Shown here piece by piece: positions 26,762 to 34,800 of a stretch of DNA of 64,000 nt. The stretch's first letter is position 1. The number at the start of each line of letters is the position of its first letter. The notes beneath the pieces were generated by a model. It saw only the letters and a list, made by a program, of their open reading frames with translations, made no database searches and was not told the origin of the DNA. The stretch is taken from assembly GCF_017104565.1 (NCBI RefSeq), contig NZ_JAAGPD010000013.1, positions 1 through 64,000 on the forward strand, in the 5' to 3' direction. This stretch comes from Paraburkholderia sp. Tr-20389. GTDB lineage: Bacteria > Pseudomonadota > Gammaproteobacteria > Burkholderiales > Burkholderiaceae. Made by a program: the position numbers and the translations under genes.

Positions 26762-26812
26762 GTGATGCTCCATTCAAGAAAGGAGCGCCCTTTCGGGACG
26801 CTCCCGAAAGGG
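26762..26812 (-). promoter_or_regulatory. SD-mimic leader element A
   Basis: In leader orientation: CCCTTTCGGGA/TCCCGAAAGGG stem; mimic GGGAGCG (26799-26805); anti-SD CGCTCC (26782-26787); real SD GGAGC (26767-26771). The anti-SD can pair with the mimic or with the SD but not both. Confidence 0.7.
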
Positions 26813-26828
26813 TTAGGAAGTGAATGAT

Positions 26829-27653
26829 TTACAAGGTCAAATTCAGACTTGCCGACCGTGCGTCTTCCAGAGACAGACTTGCAGCTGCAAAAAGGTCAGG
26901 CTGGCGTGTTGCGCGATCAAGCCGGGGCAATGCCTTCGCATAGCGGCTCGGCCCGCTGCCATCGAAACTGTTCGCTCCGGCGGCAGCACAGATGTGAATG
27001 CGACGCGCCGAATTAACGCGTCCAACATGAAGGTGGCAGTTGCGTCTGCGTGCAAGCAAGCCCCACGCTTCCGCCGTCTCCTCCTTCCACTCCGTCGAAC
27101 CCCCGATGAAGATCCCGACTACGGGCGACAGATACGGTGCGACATCGTCGAGTTGCATCCCGTTCTGTACCGCGAGGAGCAGCTGGGCAGGAATGCCTGA
27201 CAGACGCTCCTTCCAACGCAACGAAAAATCGAGCGATGCCAACCCACCCTGAACGATGTCGGGCAAAACAATCCAGTCGGCGCGCTCCCCGAGCTTCTCC
27301 ACAACATCCAGAAAGGCAGGTTCATCGAACGGTTCACCACGCTGGTATGCCGTCCATGCGCCGTTGTCGATCGCATAACGCATCCCTTCCGTACGATGCT
27401 CGCCCTTGGCAGACACCAGGAGGCGCCATCCGGCTTCCGCCAGCGCCTCGAGGTTGCGACGCGTGCCCGTCCGGCTCGCGTACCCAACCATCGGCGCGCG
27501 GTGCATGACCAGGCGCTCCTCGATGTCGTCCGGCTCATCGTCAGCGCTACCGTCGACGCAGTAGTAATCGGCGTAGGCCATGACAGCCTGAGCCCAACCC
27601 TGCCTCTGACCGCTCGCATATGACGCTAGCCAGCTCGGCACCTTCGCGCTCAA
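26829..27653 (-). CDS. TGT/DpdA-like protein
   Basis: 274 residues. IDNGAWTAYQRG, the PDIV of WIVLPDIVQGG, LLAVQNGM, VVGIFIGGSTEWKEET and HVGRVNSARRIHICAAAGANSFDGS (in parts) recall the TIM-barrel of tRNA-guanine transglycosylases and the DpdA family that inserts 7-deazaguanines into DNA. The zinc-binding C-terminus of true TGT is not seen. The TTG start overlaps the upstream stop by 4 bases, with GGGAG ahead. Sits directly upstream of the PAPS-reductase-like gene. Substrate and base are unknown; the assignment is by motif memory. Confidence 0.5.
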   Translation of the reverse strand: MSAKVPSWLASYASGQRQGWAQAVMAYADYYCVDGSADDEPDDIEERLVMHRAPMVGYASRTGTRRNLEALAEAGWRLLVSAKGEHRTEGMRYAIDNGAWTAYQRGEPFDEPAFLDVVEKLGERADWIVLPDIVQGGLASLDFSLRWKERLSGIPAQLLLAVQNGMQLDDVAPYLSPVVGIFIGGSTEWKEETAEAWGLLARRRNCHLHVGRVNSARRIHICAAAGANSFDGSGPSRYAKALPRLDRATRQPDLFAAASLSLEDARSASLNLTL

Positions 27654-27847
27654 ATTGAGTGCTCCCGATCGGGCGTCGGCCTACCTGCAATGACAAGAAA
27701 ATGTTTCTCTCCCGCCAACCGGTTGACCTTGCGCACCCACGGTCGGACTTCATTCGGACACGTTGGCTGCCCTGCGACGTATTGCATCGCCGCGGCTTCG
27801 GTGTCGAACTTCTCAGGTCGGAATCCAACAATGGCTGCTTCAAACAT
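27650..27847 (-). CDS. small hypothetical protein
   Basis: 65 residues, MFEAAIVGFRPEKFDTEAAAMQYVAG, with GTGGAGT before the ATG. Translationally coupled to the TGT/DpdA-like gene (4-base overlap). Contains a pattern like phage-type KFDTEAAA..F/Y motifs but no known function. Preceded by leader element B. Confidence 0.55.
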   Translation of the reverse strand: MFEAAIVGFRPEKFDTEAAAMQYVAGQPTCPNEVRPWVRKVNRLAGEKHFLVIAGRPTPDREHSI

Positions 27848-27905
27848 AGATACTCCACAAAGAGAGATGCGGAGCGACCCTTCCGGGACCGCATTCCCGC
27901 AGGGT
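27848..27905 (-). promoter_or_regulatory. SD-mimic leader element B
   Basis: Core CCCTGCGGGA / TCCCGGAAGGG; mimic ATGCGG (27889-27894); anti-SD CTCCGCA (27868-27874) pairs 7 bp, one G-U, with the SD region TGTGGAG (27853-27859). The CCC begins directly after the U-tract of the terminator at 27906, leaving no room for a promoter. Confidence 0.7.
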
Positions 27906-27948
27906 AAAAAAAAGAAAGCCCCGACGCCTGAAAATCGGTCGCCGGGGC
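27906..27948 (-). terminator. terminator immediately upstream of leader B
   Basis: Leftward strand: GCCCCGGCGAC pairs with GCGTCGGGGC around a 10-base loop and is followed by TTTCTTTTTTTT. It ends the 28380-27964 pair of genes, 16 bases after the 27964 stop, and abuts leader element B. Confidence 0.85.
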
Positions 27949-27963
27949 ATTCGCAAACAGCTA

Positions 27964-28164
27964 TCAGGAACAGGACTTCGGATGACTCGCCGGGAAGACG
28001 GGCACCCTGCCGTCAGGACAGAGCGTGAAGTCTCCAGGCTCGCCTTTGGGCCTCTGAACCACGATCACGGACCGCGTGCTCGTCGCGTGCGCCTGCGGTT
28101 GATTCGTACAGGCACACAACGACGAACTGCCAGCCGCTAACAGCAGAAAAATGAGGTTTTGCAT
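27964..28164 (-). CDS. small lipoprotein
   Basis: 66 residues. Signal MQNLIFLLLAAGSSSLCAC has lipobox LCAC (Cys19). The short mature part contains two more Cys. It could be an entry-exclusion or lysis-type lipoprotein of a mobile element, but there is no direct evidence. Begins 30 bases after the preceding gene's stop, and is followed by a terminator. Confidence 0.55.
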   Translation of the reverse strand: MQNLIFLLLAAGSSSLCACTNQPQAHATSTRSVIVVQRPKGEPGDFTLCPDGRVPVFPASHPKSCS

Positions 28165-28194
28165 GGTTGTCGCTCAAAGATTGAAGGGCCCCGC

Positions 28195-28380
28195 TTACGC
28201 AGAACGTGATTCAGTGGGATCGCTCACATGCACCGTCACCCACCTACCGTCGATCAGGACGTCACGCAGGAGCGTGCCGTTCAGGACGTAGGTGTGATTG
28301 GTGCCGACGCGCGGATTGCAAGGACGAACCGAGAGCGTTGCCGCTTCGGCACGGACGTTGAAACTACGGATCAAAGACAT
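28195..28380 (-). CDS. small hypothetical protein
   Basis: 61 residues, beta-rich (TLSVRPCNPRVGTNHTYVLNG; VLIDGRWVTVHVSD). GAGGAACGCC directly before the ATG serves as SD and is nearly identical to the mimic in leader element C. No family recognised. Confidence 0.5.
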   Translation of the reverse strand: MSLIRSFNVRAEAATLSVRPCNPRVGTNHTYVLNGTLLRDVLIDGRWVTVHVSDPTESRSA

Positions 28381-28440
28381 GGCGTTCCTCGTTGATAAAT
28401 CGGCGAGAAAACGCCCCTGTGGGGGCGTTCCCCACAGGGT
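28381..28440 (-). promoter_or_regulatory. SD-mimic leader element C
   Basis: CCCTGTGGGG / CCCCCACAGGG stem; mimic GGAACGCC (28424-28431); anti-SD GGCGTTTTCTCG (28404-28415) pairs 11 bp with one bulge to the SD region CGAGGAACGCC next to the start codon. Mimic and SD differ by one base over ten (GGGGAACGCC, GAGGAACGCC). Confidence 0.78.
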
Positions 28441-28455
28441 TGAAAGAAAAAACGT

Positions 28456-30777
28456 TCAGGCTGCTAGCGCCTCGACGTCGATAAGTGCATCGGCCTCCCC
28501 GACAAGGTCAGGTGTCTGCGAGATGAAGAACTCCCGCTGATACCCGCCCTGTCGAAGCACCTCGCGCTTCATCCGCATGAACTGCATCTTGCGTTGCGGG
28601 TCGAGCGAGCCGTCAGACTCATCGCTGAAAAGCGTCTGGTACGGTTGCCCGGTGTTCTGGGCAAGGTACAACGCGATACCACGCGTCAGACACTCGTTGA
28701 TCCAGACCTTCTGGCCTCCCGACATCACCGACACCGACTTGGTGCTGTCGGCTTCAGCGTCATGCACGAGAATTTCAAAGCCCTCGCGCATTTCGCCACT
28801 GGCCAGCGCGCGCTGCGTGCGGATCTCCACCGTGAACCGCATCCCATAACAGGCCAGCAACAGCCTGTTGACGGTATCGGTCAATGCGGGTCCCGCGTCG
28901 TCGATGGTCAGGGCAATCACGCCGTCGTTACCCAGCCCTTTCGCCAGCAGCTTCCACTGAGCGATCTCGTCGGACAGACGATCCGCACGCAGTTGCGTAG
29001 CCGAGAAGCGGGCAAGCTCAACGTCCAGACCATTCGATTCAGCCTGCAGAACCGTTTGAGAGCGGATCGATGCTTCGATCCTCCCATCCAGTGCTGCAAC
29101 AGCCTCGCGGTTTGCAACCAGCTTCCGTTCGGTCTCTGCAATTGCAGCCGTCACGTCGACGGCTGCAAGCTGCTTCGATTCCTCGTGGATTCTGGTCATC
29201 TCCGTCGTCATGCGAGCCTTTTCGGACTCGAAACGGGCGGTGCGCGCAGTACTCTCTTCAGCAACCGTCCTGAGTTCCGCATTCGCAGTCTCCAGTCCCG
29301 CTATAGCCGCATCGAGAAGCGGCTTGCTCGCAGCAAGTTCGGTTGCAGCCTGCAAGGTCTTGCGCGCCGCGCTTAAGGCGTTCGTGACAGCAGTCAACTC
29401 GCCCCGCTTCGCGGCAAGTTCGGCAACGACAGGTGCAAGCTCATCCGCCTGCGCCTTCTTCTCGCGATATTTCGTGCGAAGTTCGGACACTGACACGCGT
29501 TGCAAGTCTGCCTGCGATCGCGCCTGTAACGCCTGCGTGAGCAACGGACAGACTGCATGCATTGCGTTGCCGACACAGGGAACCTGATCGACAACGGCGG
29601 CCTGCCGGTTCAACGTTTCCAAGTGAGCGGCTTTCGTCTGGCCTTCCGTCATCAGCCCCGACAGCGCAGCACTGAGCGTAGCGTGTGATACCTGCTTTGC
29701 TTCAAGCTCCGCGATCAGGCGCTGTAGAGGCTCCAGCTTTGCCTCTTCACGGCCGATCACCAGTTCCACCTCGTCACGTTTTGCCGCCGCGCCAAGAATC
29801 GCTTCCTTGCGTGCTAATGTCGCCTGATGCGTCGCGATGGTCCGGTTGATGGCAGTGACGCGTTGCTGACTTCGAACTGATGCAGCCTGCTCGTCGTCAG
29901 ACATAGCCTTCACGGTCCGTACCAGCTCTCCACCACGCACGGCCAACTCACGAAGCCGTGCTTCAGACGTGGCCGACTCACTCGCCTTCGCTGCGAACGT
30001 CGCGCGTTCCTGAGTCAGCTTCGCAGCTTCCTCAAGCATTGCGTCACGTTGCGATCGGGCCTCGCGCAGAGCATCGCCCTGAGCCAGTACCGAGCGCTCC
30101 AATTCCGACTTGCGCTGACGTTTTCCAGCGAGCGCGACGAGTTCCGATTGGATCTCGTCGAGAGCACGACCCAGAATCCTCGCAACGTCGCCCGCTTTCG
30201 CCGACAGCGTCTTAAGGTGTTCGATGCCGAGCATCTCTGCCAGCAACGTCTTGATCTCGCCGGCGCCATACGACGCAAGCGGCCGCCGGTTCTGCGCGGA
30301 AAAGACACTGGTAAAGAACGTCTCCAGCGAGCCATTGATGGCTTCGACACAGCGGTTGTACGTCGCCGCCTTGCCATCCGACACTGTACCGTCAGGCAAC
30401 GTGACCGGTCGCCATGTGCCGTCAGACCCATACCACGCGAGGTAGTACTCCGCCTTCCCGGTCTTGCCAGGTTTCCGGAAAGTGAACGTCGATCGGTAGC
30501 GGATGCCGTCGTGCTCCCACTCGAGTTCCTTCAGCGCGCTGGTGCCACAGATGTGATCCCAGTACGAGAACGCATCCACCGACAGCGTCGACGCATGAGA
30601 AGGCATGATCGGATAAGGATGCAGGTTGTCGATGATGGTCGTCTTCCCCGCTCCATTGGGTCCGACGAGAGCAATGAGACCTTCGGGCAGCGCTTCGAGG
30701 TCAAGGGTGATGCTTTCGCGCTTCATGCCATCGCGAACCCCATAGAAGCCTTCCAGCGTCAGTTTCAGAGGGCGCAT
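28456..30777 (-). CDS. SbcC/Rad50-like ATPase
   Basis: 773 residues. SMC-type ATPase partner of the SbcD-like nuclease upstream. Walker A GPNGAGKTT lies near residues 39-47, long coiled coils fill about 190-640, and the C-terminal half-site has VMSGGQKVWINE (signature) and a Walker B-like SDESDGSLDP. The zinc hook is degenerate: VPCVGNAMHAVCPLL near residue 400 rather than CxxC. AGGAGG precedes the ATG; it overlaps the upstream gene by 13 bases. Shorter than E. coli SbcC (about 1050). Confidence 0.85.
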   Translation of the reverse strand: MRPLKLTLEGFYGVRDGMKRESITLDLEALPEGLIALVGPNGAGKTTIIDNLHPYPIMPSHASTLSVDAFSYWDHICGTSALKELEWEHDGIRYRSTFTFRKPGKTGKAEYYLAWYGSDGTWRPVTLPDGTVSDGKAATYNRCVEAINGSLETFFTSVFSAQNRRPLASYGAGEIKTLLAEMLGIEHLKTLSAKAGDVARILGRALDEIQSELVALAGKRQRKSELERSVLAQGDALREARSQRDAMLEEAAKLTQERATFAAKASESATSEARLRELAVRGGELVRTVKAMSDDEQAASVRSQQRVTAINRTIATHQATLARKEAILGAAAKRDEVELVIGREEAKLEPLQRLIAELEAKQVSHATLSAALSGLMTEGQTKAAHLETLNRQAAVVDQVPCVGNAMHAVCPLLTQALQARSQADLQRVSVSELRTKYREKKAQADELAPVVAELAAKRGELTAVTNALSAARKTLQAATELAASKPLLDAAIAGLETANAELRTVAEESTARTARFESEKARMTTEMTRIHEESKQLAAVDVTAAIAETERKLVANREAVAALDGRIEASIRSQTVLQAESNGLDVELARFSATQLRADRLSDEIAQWKLLAKGLGNDGVIALTIDDAGPALTDTVNRLLLACYGMRFTVEIRTQRALASGEMREGFEILVHDAEADSTKSVSVMSGGQKVWINECLTRGIALYLAQNTGQPYQTLFSDESDGSLDPQRKMQFMRMKREVLRQGGYQREFFISQTPDLVGEADALIDVEALAA

Positions 30778-31298
30778 GATCCAGCCTCCTGCTCTGAGAT
30801 CGCGGCCATCTGTGCGTAGAACGCATCATCGTCATCGTTTGGAAACGGCTCGCGCATCGGATCGACGGCAACCACCTCTGTCGTGGCCGGTACCTGAAGC
30901 GTTCCTTCGACAGCAGCGGCAACCTTGTCGCATACGCGGCTGAATTCGCGTCGCGCGCGAGTCAGCAGCTCGTCCCAATCGCGATAGCCGGTCAGGCTTC
31001 GGATCTCCATCGACGACCACTGCTTTGCGTAACCTTCCCGGTACGACCAGAGAAGGTGTTGCATCTGAACAGTCGGCGTTACGGCAATCTGCCGCGCAGC
31101 ATGAGTTGTTTCCGACAGCACGAGGATCTGGCCAGACTGCGCCATGACGGCTCCGCGTTGCTGCCCAAAGGGTTGATGAAAAATCGCAGCGGTAAAGCCT
31201 GCGTGATCGACGAGCGACCGTTGAATATCGCGCATGTCCTGATCGTCCATGGCGAAAGTGCGGACCCATTCGGAACCGGCAGGGTAAAGGCCAAACAT
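30765..31298 (-). CDS. hypothetical protein between SbcD- and SbcC-like genes
   Basis: 177 residues (MFGLYPAGSEWVRTFAMDDQDMRDIQRSLVDHAGFTAAIF...). The start at 31298 follows ACGGAGTGCAATC and leader element D. Its gene overlaps the SbcC-like gene, so the two products probably act together. Predicted helical, soluble; Arg-rich R-x3-R-R-E-F near residue 118. Unknown function; could be a loader or regulator of the nuclease, by position only. Confidence 0.55.
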   Translation of the reverse strand: MFGLYPAGSEWVRTFAMDDQDMRDIQRSLVDHAGFTAAIFHQPFGQQRGAVMAQSGQILVLSETTHAARQIAVTPTVQMQHLLWSYREGYAKQWSSMEIRSLTGYRDWDELLTRARREFSRVCDKVAAAVEGTLQVPATTEVVAVDPMREPFPNDDDDAFYAQMAAISEQEAGSCAL

Positions 31299-31359
31299 GA
31301 TTGCACTCCGTGAGTGATTGGACGGAGTGCGCCCGGTAGGGATCGCTCCCCGCCAGGGT
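31299..31359 (-). promoter_or_regulatory. SD-mimic leader element D
   Basis: Mimic GGGGAGCG (31344-31351), CCCTACCGGG, then anti-SD GCACTCCGT (31322-31330), which is perfectly complementary over 9 bp to the SD region ACGGAGTGC (31303-31311). Alternative pairing of CGCACTCC with the mimic frees the SD. Confidence 0.75.
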
Positions 31360-31400
31360 AAATGAATTGAACTGCTGAGAAAGGTCAAACAACAACTACG

Positions 31401-31426
31401 TCGATGCGTCTATGACGCGGTGAACC
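31401..31426 (-). promoter_or_regulatory. conserved 5' hairpin element, copy 1
   Basis: Leftward: GGTTCACCGCGTC-ATA-GACGCATCGACG. Stem GCGTC/GACGC. It shares TTCAnnCCGCGTC...GACGCATCGAC with copies at 35159, 55681 and 60408. All four lie a few tens of bases downstream of possible -10 sequences on the leftward strand. Followed by leader D and the genes 30765, 28456. Confidence 0.6.
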
Positions 31427-31515
31427 TTGTTTCGATAGCTGCAGGAGCTATCGGAACAACGCTGTGTCCGAACACGGGAGAGCCTTACTGGCCTCTCCCG
31501 CTCAGCGGCAGCGAG

Positions 31516-32880
31516 TTACGCTGCGAACAGATCGCCGTCGAGCCATGATGCCTGCGTGCCGGTTCCAACTTCAACCGTTGCGACAGGCGTCGTGGCATCA
31601 GCCAACGAATCGGCCTGATCGGGACAGGAATCCGCCGTAGCGACTGCTGCCGGCTCCACCTCGAGGCCTGCAAGCACGGCAGCCGCGATCGCTTCAACGA
31701 AGCCCGATTCGAGAAGTTGGTACCGCTCGACCAGCGGCGCCGCGTCCACGTTCGCGTGCTCGGCCCAACGTTCGATCTTGCGATCTACGGTCGTTTCGAG
31801 ACTGATTCCCTGCGAACGCGAGCGCACCACCGGCAGTATTCGCGCTTCAACCTTCAATCCAGCCGCCTGCGCAAAGAGGGCTTCGATCGCATCACGATCA
31901 ACCGACTGACGATGCTCTTCGTCGACCTGCCAACGAACACGAACGAACTTGTCGCTCGCATCCACAGCGATCGCCGCAAGCTTCTCCATGTCCGGCGTAC
32001 CATCGAAGTCCACACAGATTGTCTGTCGTGAAGGCGTCGGAATGAGTTCCGCTCTCGCGTCACCCACCTCAACGTCCCACATCAGATATCCCTTGTCGCC
32101 TTCCTCGCCGTAATGAAATCGTCCGATCGATCCGGCGTAGCCGACCAGCTGGCCACCGCGTTCCCACTGCTGCGCCTTATGAATGTGCCCGAGCAGAAAC
32201 GCGTCACATCTGGCGTCAAACAGCGCGCCGAGCGAAAACTCGTGATCGAATCCCGCCATCGTCACGCCATGCTCAGTCGTACAACCGTTGACCGTGCCGT
32301 GCGACACCCCGACAGTGCGGATGCCCGCCGCCGAAAGGCGTTGATTGATCCGTCCAGCGGCAGTCAGATAGTCACCCAGCACTGCCTCCAGACCGGTTGC
32401 CGCATCCTTCGCACCGACAGCGGCCGCCAGTTGCCCTTTGTTGACCGTGGGCAGACAGGTGAACACGACATCTGCGCCGAATGTCAAAACGCTACGCAAC
32501 TCCTCTTCGTTGAACACCGGTCCCGCCGAAGCGAAGAAATTCCCTTCGAAAAGGCTCACCTGTTGCACACGTTCGGCGATGAAAACGGGGTGCTTCTGCC
32601 TCATCAGCGCGAAGTTACGCAACGTGCCTGGCGGCTCGTGCGAGAACGTGCCCTGAAGCATCAGCACTGGCATCGAGAGACTGAGATGGTTGATATTCCA
32701 TGCCAGCCTGTTAAGCGCCGGCGCGTGAGCATCAAGCCGATGGTCTGTCGAGTCACCCGAGATTACGGCGACATCCATACAACGGTTCATCGCATCCTGT
32801 GCTGCGTAGGTAAAGCATCGGTCTGCCTCATCGAGGTTTTCCGGCGAGTAATGCAGGTCAGAAAAATGAGCGATTTTCAA
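31516..32880 (-). CDS. SbcD/Mre11-like nuclease
   Basis: 454 residues with a TTG start following AAGGAG. Calcineurin-like phosphoesterase motifs: MKIAHFSDLH (Asp8, His10), VISGDSTDH, a replaced motif III (QGTFSHE instead of GNHE) and LLGHIHKAQ. It should form the nuclease half of a complex with the SbcC-like ATPase. The ATG 45 codons upstream is rejected because the extra residues would be encoded by a terminator-like hairpin and the canonical SbcD N-terminus begins here. The C-terminal 90 residues are Ala/Val-rich and not recognised. Confidence 0.82.
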   Translation of the reverse strand: MKIAHFSDLHYSPENLDEADRCFTYAAQDAMNRCMDVAVISGDSTDHRLDAHAPALNRLAWNINHLSLSMPVLMLQGTFSHEPPGTLRNFALMRQKHPVFIAERVQQVSLFEGNFFASAGPVFNEEELRSVLTFGADVVFTCLPTVNKGQLAAAVGAKDAATGLEAVLGDYLTAAGRINQRLSAAGIRTVGVSHGTVNGCTTEHGVTMAGFDHEFSLGALFDARCDAFLLGHIHKAQQWERGGQLVGYAGSIGRFHYGEEGDKGYLMWDVEVGDARAELIPTPSRQTICVDFDGTPDMEKLAAIAVDASDKFVRVRWQVDEEHRQSVDRDAIEALFAQAAGLKVEARILPVVRSRSQGISLETTVDRKIERWAEHANVDAAPLVERYQLLESGFVEAIAAAVLAGLEVEPAAVATADSCPDQADSLADATTPVATVEVGTGTQASWLDGDLFAA

Positions 32881-32893
32881 GTCGACTCCTTGA

Positions 32894-32926
32894 AATGAAA
32901 AAGGCCGCTCCGAGCGAAGCAGCCTT
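32894..32926 (-). terminator. terminator-like hairpin in the sbcD-like leader
   Basis: Leftward: AAGGCTGCT pairs with AGCGGCCTT, followed by TTTTTCATTT, and ends about 10 bases before the AAGGAG of the SbcD-like gene. CAAGGCTGC in the stem resembles the SD region CAAGGAGTC, and CCTT downstream could pair with either. It may be an attenuator related to the leader elements. Confidence 0.55.
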
Positions 32927-33095
32927 GATTGATGAGCGCACAGGGCGCGATAGAAAAATAGATGTTCCGCCGTAGCGGAAGGATTCGATGCGCTGGTTCG
33001 CGCGGTCGAAAACATTTGAGCAAGCCTGCTTGCTGAAATGCTCTCTCGCCGCTGAGAGGAAGGAAACGCCAGCCCACGAAGGGGCTGGCTATGTG

Positions 33096-34397
33096 TTACA
33101 CGAAGGTGTTGGCCTGTTTGATCTCATCATCAAGCGCAGTGCGATCATCGAGCGCCGTCGCGAGACGGGCGTTCATCTGATCAACATCTGCGGGCCGCTC
33201 TGCCCAGCCACGGCCAAACTTCACATGCGCATACCTGCGGAATTCTTGCTGACGGTCTGGTTGACTCAGACCTAACCGGTTCAGCAGATCGCTCATGCGA
33301 TGACGTTTGTCTTCGAGAGACTCCCCCGGGCCCGGTTCGTCAGGCATTCCTGCATCTGAACCACCCTCGCCCGCTTCGACGACGCCCGCACGGTCTTCTT
33401 CCGATAAAACCAAGGGATCAGTCAGTACTTCGACAGAACCGCCGGTTTCGATCAGGGCTACCGCGCGGCTCGCGGCTTCGATCGCCGGTTGCGTTTCGTC
33501 GCCAGCATCCAGCAGCGCGCCGAGGTCAATGTCCGCATCCAGTACCGTCAGCATCTGCTTTTGGCGGACTGGCTGGCCGTTGTCATCGATCCGCGTGATA
33601 TCGAATTCCTTCTTCGATATCCAGAATCGCGTGCCTGTCAGTCTGCCTCGTGCGAGCGAAACGGTTTGCATCGCCGAGTACGCTTTCTGCAACACGTAGA
33701 TCGAGTTCGTCGGCAGTTCGATCAACCCGAGCCCCTTCACGTCAGGCATCGCGAAAACGAACGCGGCCGTCAGATTGCATTTGCGGTCCTGATACTGCGG
33801 ACAGACATGCGGATCGCAGATACCGTCGGGTATGTCGCTATCCTGACGTTGGATGACAGTACGACCGCCGAAGGTGCGACGGGCACGTTTCGCCCTTGCA
33901 TCCCGCTCGGCCGGCGCGTAGGTCTTGCAGTAGCGCTTTCCGTCGTGACCGTACTCGGAGAAGAACTGGCGGCTCGACGTTGTGTACACCGCCATCTGGT
34001 TCGGTACGTTACGCAGCCAGTCATCGAACGCGAACATGACCGGGAAACGATGCAGTTTGATGCCGTCGCCGCGGTCTTCGCCGTACAGCCGCAGAATTTC
34101 ATCCGCCGTTTCCGGGTTGGAGAAATCCGATCGTCTGCAAACGAAGTGCGAGACGTTTCGAGGGATCAGTGCATTGCGCAGGTTGAGCTTCGATTCGAGC
34201 ACCTTGCCGATGGTTTCGTACGAGTCACCGGCGGCGACCATGTCGTTATACAGCGCGACAGCCTGCGGATTGCCCTGCATCGCGCGTGTCAACACCTTGA
34301 TGCCGGGCCGGATCTTCCCGATGATCGGCGGCCTGATGCTGCGCTCTTCAACGAGACTGCGGGGTATGGTGTCGAACATCTGGACGACAGCGTTCAT
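33096..34397 (-). CDS. recombination-directionality-factor-like metal-binding protein
   Basis: 433 residues. RPPIIGKIRPGIKVLT near the N-terminus, GICDPHVCPQYQDRKCNL (about residue 200) with four Cys/His ligands, and GLGLIELPTNSIYVLQKAYSAM resemble the Gp3-like RDF/metal-binding family of phages and conjugative elements. The C-terminal third is acidic and poorly conserved. It overlaps the upstream gene by 4 bases. A role in controlling integration or excision is inference from the family name. Confidence 0.6.
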   Translation of the reverse strand: MNAVVQMFDTIPRSLVEERSIRPPIIGKIRPGIKVLTRAMQGNPQAVALYNDMVAAGDSYETIGKVLESKLNLRNALIPRNVSHFVCRRSDFSNPETADEILRLYGEDRGDGIKLHRFPVMFAFDDWLRNVPNQMAVYTTSSRQFFSEYGHDGKRYCKTYAPAERDARAKRARRTFGGRTVIQRQDSDIPDGICDPHVCPQYQDRKCNLTAAFVFAMPDVKGLGLIELPTNSIYVLQKAYSAMQTVSLARGRLTGTRFWISKKEFDITRIDDNGQPVRQKQMLTVLDADIDLGALLDAGDETQPAIEAASRAVALIETGGSVEVLTDPLVLSEEDRAGVVEAGEGGSDAGMPDEPGPGESLEDKRHRMSDLLNRLGLSQPDRQQEFRRYAHVKFGRGWAERPADVDQMNARLATALDDRTALDDEIKQANTFV

Positions 34398-34663
34398 GAT
34401 GGTTTCCTTGCGAGAAAAAAGATGGCGTTCATCCGTAGCGTTTTGGCTTGAGATTCGACCTCATGCGCCGCAGCGCTGCCTCGACGTTCGCTGACATGGT
34501 GGATAAAGACGGAGCGCTCGGCGTCGCTGAACATCGCAACCGTCGCGGCCTCACAGCGGGAGCGCCACGCTTCTGACGTGGTGTCGGAAGCTCCTCGCTC
34601 GTCGTCCAGTTGATGCTTGATGGCCTCGGCGATGCGTTGATCGAGGCGGTCGGGTAACAACAT
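34394..34663 (-). CDS. small hypothetical protein, coupled to the RDF-like gene
   Basis: 89 residues from the ATG at 34663, which has GGAGG with 5-base spacing. Helical and charged (LDQRIAEAIKHQLDDERG). Its stop overlaps the next start by 4 bases. First gene of the leftward unit begun by the 35.16-kb element. Confidence 0.6.
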   Translation of the reverse strand: MLLPDRLDQRIAEAIKHQLDDERGASDTTSEAWRSRCEAATVAMFSDAERSVFIHHVSERRGSAAAHEVESQAKTLRMNAIFFLARKPS

Positions 34664-34704
34664 AAACACCTCCAGTTGAGAAAGCCCATCGGAACCGATG
34701 GACG

Positions 34705-34736
34705 AAAAAAAAGCCCGCTCCGGGGAGGAGCGAGCT
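34705..34736 (-). terminator. terminator ahead of the 34394 gene
   Basis: Leftward: AAGCTCGCTC / GAGCGGGCTT stem, loop CTCCCCG, followed by TTTTTTTTC. It stands between leader element F and the first gene, so transcripts from 35.16 kb must pass it. Confidence 0.8.
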
Positions 34737-34747
34737 TCGTGAAATCA

Positions 34748-34800
34748 GCATAGGTGAGACCTACGCGCCACGTCCCTTCTGGGGACGTGGCGAGCAGGGA
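34748..34800 (-). promoter_or_regulatory. SD-mimic-type leader element F (detached)
   Basis: CCCTGCTC followed by GCCACGTCCC/GGGACGTGGC (34767-34791) and a second stem GCGTAGGT/ACCTATGC (34748-34766). It has the CCC..GGG layout of the family but is followed by a terminator and not directly by a clear gene, so it may be a leftover leader whose gene was lost. Confidence 0.45.

Noticed and set aside
26774-26812. Leader element A as a classical H-type pseudoknot
   Set aside because: If both helices form at once, the connecting loops would be 0 bases long, which cannot span the grooves. Mutually exclusive hairpins explain all copies better.
32881-33015. N-terminal extension of the SbcD-like protein from the ATG at 33015
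   Set aside because: The extra 45 residues would be encoded by hairpins and a terminator-like stem, and a good SD with a canonical SbcD N-terminus exists at the TTG (32880).
34551-34751. Leftward frame beginning at the ATG in leader F
   Set aside because: It reads through a terminator hairpin and overlaps the 34394 gene out of frame; no SD precedes it.
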